64,000 nt of DNA from positions 1 through 64,000 of the forward strand of contig NZ_BDGT01000012.1 in assembly GCF_001748285.1 (NCBI RefSeq), written 5' to 3'. Below are positions 61,159 through 64,000 of this stretch, piece by piece. Within the stretch, counting starts at the first letter, position 1; every line of letters begins with the position of its first letter. Position numbers and translations under genes: made by a program. The notes beneath the pieces are model-generated. The model was not told the origin of the DNA, did not search any database, and was given only the letters and a program-made list of their open reading frames with translations. The DNA is from Thermogemmatispora onikobensis (GTDB taxonomy: Bacteria; Chloroflexota; Ktedonobacteria; Ktedonobacterales; Ktedonobacteraceae).

Positions 61159-61691
61159 GCGGGGTAGCGCTGATCATCTCCTTTTTTGTGCTGGCCGTGG
61201 CGAGCGTGGCCTCGGCCCTGGGTGTGATTCTCTTTCGCAACGCGGTTCATAGTGCCCTGAGCCTGATTTTGACCCTGCTCTTTCTGGCCATGTTCTATCT
61301 GCAGCTCGGGGCCATGTTTATTGCCATTGTACAGATCTTGATCTATGCCGGCGCCATTATGGTGCTCTTCCTCTTCGTCGTGACGATGCTGGCCGCTGAC
61401 CCGCGTGATCCCGATCTTCAGGACCGGCTGCCATGGCAGCGGGGGGTAGCGGTGGTGCTGGGGCTGGTCCTGGTGGGAGCCCTGAGCTATCTGCTGCTCA
61501 GCGGTACGCCGCTCAACGAGGCAGCGCGCGCGCATGGCGCTGACGCGCTCTCGCAGGTGGTGGCTCAGCAGGGCAACATTCAAGCCTTCGGCCAGGCGCT
61601 CTTCCACGGCTTCTCGTTCGCCTTCGAGGTGACCAGTCTGGTCATCGTGGTGGCGATCCTGGGGGCTCTGGTCCTTGGGCGCAAAGCCTGA
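61155..61691 (+). CDS. nuoJ: NADH-quinone oxidoreductase subunit J
   Basis: A 178-residue membrane subunit with five helices. The third carries [32 protein letters not shown], the pi-bulge region typical of NuoJ. Coupled to nuoI by a 4-nt overlap, and 43 nt before nuoK. Confidence 0.94.
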   Translation: MSGVALIISFFVLAVASVASALGVILFRNAVHSALSLILTLLFLAMFYLQLGAMFIAIVQILIYAGAIMVLFLFVVTMLAADPRDPDLQDRLPWQRGVAVVLGLVLVGALSYLLLSGTPLNEAARAHGADALSQVVAQQGNIQAFGQALFHGFSFAFEVTSLVIVVAILGALVLGRKA

Positions 61692-61734
61692 TGAGGAGAG
61701 AAGAAGGCGCGGCGCGGCGAGGAGGCTGACAACC

Positions 61735-62043
61735 ATGACAACGATACCGGTATCCTGGTATCTGATTGTGAGCGCATTGCTCTTCACCATTGGCACCATT
61801 GGCGTTCTGGTGCGGCGCAATCCGCTCATTATCTTTATGTCAATTGAACTTATGCTTAACGCGGTCAATCTGGCCTTTGTCACGCTCTCAAGCTATCTGG
61901 ATTCGGCGGATGGCCAGGTCTTTGTCTTCCTGGTGCTCACGGTGGCCGCCGCCGAGGTGGTGGTCGGGCTGGCGATCATCGTCTCGATCTTCCGAACACG
62001 GCGTAATATCGACGTGGACGAGATGAACCTGTTGCGAGGGTAA
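61735..62043 (+). CDS. nuoK: NADH-quinone oxidoreductase subunit K
   Basis: A 102-residue membrane subunit with three helices. [27 protein letters not shown] holds the conserved Glu of helix 2, and [16 protein letters not shown] holds the second Glu. GGAGG lies before the ATG at 61735; a longer frame from 61675 overlaps nuoJ and is Arg-rich. nuoL starts 4 nt after the stop. Confidence 0.95.
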   Translation: MTTIPVSWYLIVSALLFTIGTIGVLVRRNPLIIFMSIELMLNAVNLAFVTLSSYLDSADGQVFVFLVLTVAAAEVVVGLAIIVSIFRTRRNIDVDEMNLLRG

Positions 62044-62047
62044 CGCA

Positions 62048-64000
62048 ATGGCAAGTCTTCTTCTCTGGGTGCTGATCCCGCCGCTGCTGGGCTTCATCAT
62101 CCTGGGGCTGCTTGGCAGGACATTGCCGCGCTCGGCGATTCTGACCGTGGCCTGGGGCTCGGTCGCTCTCTCTTTCCTGTTCGCTTTGAGCGCCTTTCTG
62201 TCGCTGCTGGGTGTTCACCCGGATAGCCAGCGCGTGAGCGATGCGACGGTCTACACCTGGGCGATCGCCGGCGACCTGCAGGTCCACTTTGGCCTCTTGC
62301 TTGATCCGCTCTCGGCGACGATGCTGCTGGTGATCACCGGGGTCGGCCTCTTGATCCATATTTATTCGGCGGGCTATATGGCGGATGATCCGGGCTTCTG
62401 GCGCTTCTTCTCTTATATGAACTTCTTCATCTTTGCGATGACGTTGCTGGTGAGCGCGGATAATCTGCTCTTCCTGCTGGTGGGTTGGGGCCTGGTGGGC
62501 CTGGCTTCCTTCTTGTTGATTGGCTTCTGGTATCAGCGCCCAACGGCGGTAGCTGCCGCTCGCAAGGCGCTGGTGATCAATGTGATCGGCGACTTCGGCC
62601 TGATGCTGGCCATTTTCTTGCTCTTTAAGCACCTGAATACGATCGATTATGGCTATGGCGGCCCGAACTGTATTCCGGGCACCAGCGGCTACGGGGTGCT
62701 GACGGCTGCTTCCTGCCAGCAGCTTGGCTCGCTGATCTCGCTGGCGATTCCCCTGCTGCTCTTTGTGGCCTGCGCGGCGAAGTCAGCCCAGTTGCCGCTC
62801 TATATGTGGCTGCCCGACGCGATGGAAGGCCCAACGCCGGTCAGTGCCTTGATCCATGCGGCGACAATGGTGACCGCCGGTGTCTATCTGGTGGCACGCA
62901 CGCATGTCCTCTTTACGCTCTCGCCCTATGCGCTGCCGATTGTGGGTGCGATCGGCGGCTTGACGGCCCTCTTTGCAGCGACCATTGCCCTGACGCAGCT
63001 CGATATCAAGCGCGTGCTGGCTTATTCGACGATCAGCCAGCTCGGCTATATGTTCATGGGTGAGAGCGCGGGAAGCTATAGCGCGGGCATTTTCCACTTG
63101 ACGACCCATGCCTATTTCAAGGCCCTGCTCTTCCTGGGGGCGGGGGCTGTCATTCATGCCCTGGGCGGCGAGCAGGATATGCGCGAGATGGGGGGCCTGC
63201 GCTACCGCATGCGCATTACCTTCTGGACCTTCCTGGTTGCCGTGTTGGCGATCAGCGGTATTCCGCCCTTCGCTGGCTTCTGGAGCAAGGATGATATTCT
63301 GGGGGCCCTCTTGACCCAGGCGACCAGCGTGGATGGGGCTGTGCGCTACCTGTACTATGGCCTGTGGGGCCTGGGCGTCCTGACTGCCGGTCTGACGGCC
63401 CTCTATATGTTCCGTCTCTTCTATGGCATCTTCATGGGCAGCTATCGCGGGGCTGGCCCGTTGAAGCATGGGCATGCTGGTTCTGAGGAGGAGGAAGAAG
63501 AAGAGGAGGAGGAAGGGCTGGTCACGGCGACAGGGCGGCACCGTCGTGGGGAGTCGGCCATCTATGAGATCTACGAGGCGCCAGCAGTGATGACGGTGCC
63601 TCTGGTGATTCTGGCGATTCTGTCGACAATTGGCGGCCTGGTTGGTTCGTTCGCACTCTTCAACTACAATCGCTGGCAGCCGCTGAATGCTTTCTTAGAG
63701 CCTGTGCTGGGCAGCGCGCCGGAGGGAAAGCTGGGCCTGCTCTGGCTCTCGACTGGGGCCAGCCTGGTCTTTGCTCTGCTTGGGTTGCTGATTGCCTGGC
63801 GACGCTATGGCCAGGGCTTTCTCTACAAGGAAAGCCGCAATCCTTTCTATCGCCTGGCCTACAACAAGTACTATGTTGACGAGATCGGCATAGCGCTCCT
63901 GATCAATCCTTTGCTGTGGTTGGGGCGTCAGGCTTCAGCCCTGTTGGAGGGTGGGCTGCTGGATGGAGGCAGCCGGCTGGTGGGGAGAGCCTTCAGCCTG
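62048..64000 (+). CDS. nuoL: NADH-quinone oxidoreductase subunit L (partial, runs off the window)
   Basis: Antiporter-like proton-pumping subunit; 651 codons are seen without a stop. Hallmarks are FFIFAMTLLVSADNLLFLLVGWGLVGLASF, SAQLPLYMWLPDAMEGPTPVSALIHAATMVTAGVYL, and the Lys-bearing DIKRVLAYSTISQLGYM. Residues 480-489 are ten consecutive Glu, coded by 63485-63514, in a loop between helices. This is not usual for NuoL. The lateral helix would lie beyond the window end. Confidence 0.95.
   Translation, partial: MASLLLWVLIPPLLGFIILGLLGRTLPRSAILTVAWGSVALSFLFALSAFLSLLGVHPDSQRVSDATVYTWAIAGDLQVHFGLLLDPLSATMLLVITGVGLLIHIYSAGYMADDPGFWRFFSYMNFFIFAMTLLVSADNLLFLLVGWGLVGLASFLLIGFWYQRPTAVAAARKALVINVIGDFGLMLAIFLLFKHLNTIDYGYGGPNCIPGTSGYGVLTAASCQQLGSLISLAIPLLLFVACAAKSAQLPLYMWLPDAMEGPTPVSALIHAATMVTAGVYLVARTHVLFTLSPYALPIVGAIGGLTALFAATIALTQLDIKRVLAYSTISQLGYMFMGESAGSYSAGIFHLTTHAYFKALLFLGAGAVIHALGGEQDMREMGGLRYRMRITFWTFLVAVLAISGIPPFAGFWSKDDILGALLTQATSVDGAVRYLYYGLWGLGVLTAGLTALYMFRLFYGIFMGSYRGAGPLKHGHAGSEEEEEEEEEEGLVTATGRHRRGESAIYEIYEAPAVMTVPLVILAILSTIGGLVGSFALFNYNRWQPLNAFLEPVLGSAPEGKLGLLWLSTGASLVFALLGLLIAWRRYGQGFLYKESRNPFYRLAYNKYYVDEIGIALLINPLLWLGRQASALLEGGLLDGGSRLVGRAFSL

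Overview
The window reads as a chromosomal segment of a GC-rich bacterium of the Chloroflexota, most likely class Ktedonobacteria and possibly Thermogemmatispora or a relative. This placement is inferred from protein character, long GC-rich spacers and the mix of Gram-positive-like traits (LysM/transglycosylase wall hydrolase, no outer-membrane genes) with a full respiratory Complex I. No phylogenetic search could be run. Most genes are housekeeping genes. There is no phage, insertion sequence or CRISPR array that I can recognise.

Layout. 1-6.2 kb: glutamate dehydrogenase, then a leftward surA-like foldase / hemW / recJ group. 6.6-11 kb: ribosomal genes, rpsF-ssb-rpsR leftward and rpmI-rplT rightward from two divergent promoters with leaders of about 290 nt, then a TrmH/SpoU rRNA methyltransferase. 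11.5-20.2 kb: a chemotaxis-type transducer, signal peptidase I, a PHP phosphoesterase, RNase Y, a Nudix protein and the NAD(P)HX repair enzyme. 20.4-24.8 kb: a methyltransferase with an apparently leaderless mRNA, a LolA-like lipoprotein, and an ECF sigma factor / Rieske / YtkA-FixH group. 25.8-29.5 kb: succinate dehydrogenase sdhCDAB. 29.8-34.7 kb: an alpha/beta hydrolase, a membrane molybdopterin oxidoreductase, a ROK sugar kinase and TlyA. 35.3-38.5 kb: a benzoate-CoA-ligase-family enzyme, a degenerate crotonase and an ADP-ribose-pyrophosphatase-like Nudix protein. 38.8-41.2 kb: a two-component system. 41.5-44.6 kb: a MaoC-like dehydratase, two identical tRNA-Leu genes, a tRNA-Val and a ThDP-dependent lyase. 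45.1-51.2 kb: a LysM transglycosylase with a structured leader, an ABC ATPase, a small XRE regulator, a Gmad2 lipoprotein and a thiosulfate sulfurtransferase. 51.5 kb to the end: nuoA-L, with nuoL running off the window.

How the parts work together. sdhCDAB and nuoA-L feed electrons into the quinone pool, and glutamate dehydrogenase and the CoA ligase supply carbon. recJ, rny, tlyA, the SpoU enzyme and the ribosomal genes belong to nucleic-acid and translation upkeep. Vegetative promoters are easy to read: -10 boxes TATAAT, TATACT or TATCAT, often extended by an upstream TGC, with a 17-bp spacer.

The most interesting candidate system is the ECF sigma factor followed by a protein that joins a cytoplasmic anti-sigma-like N-terminus, a twin-arginine membrane anchor and an external bc1-type Rieske [2Fe-2S] domain. 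This could be a redox-sensing anti-sigma factor. Other leads are a possible c-di-AMP (ydaO-like) riboswitch upstream of the wall hydrolase, a terminator-ended candidate small RNA near 47.7 kb, and several symmetric or repeated operator-like sites.
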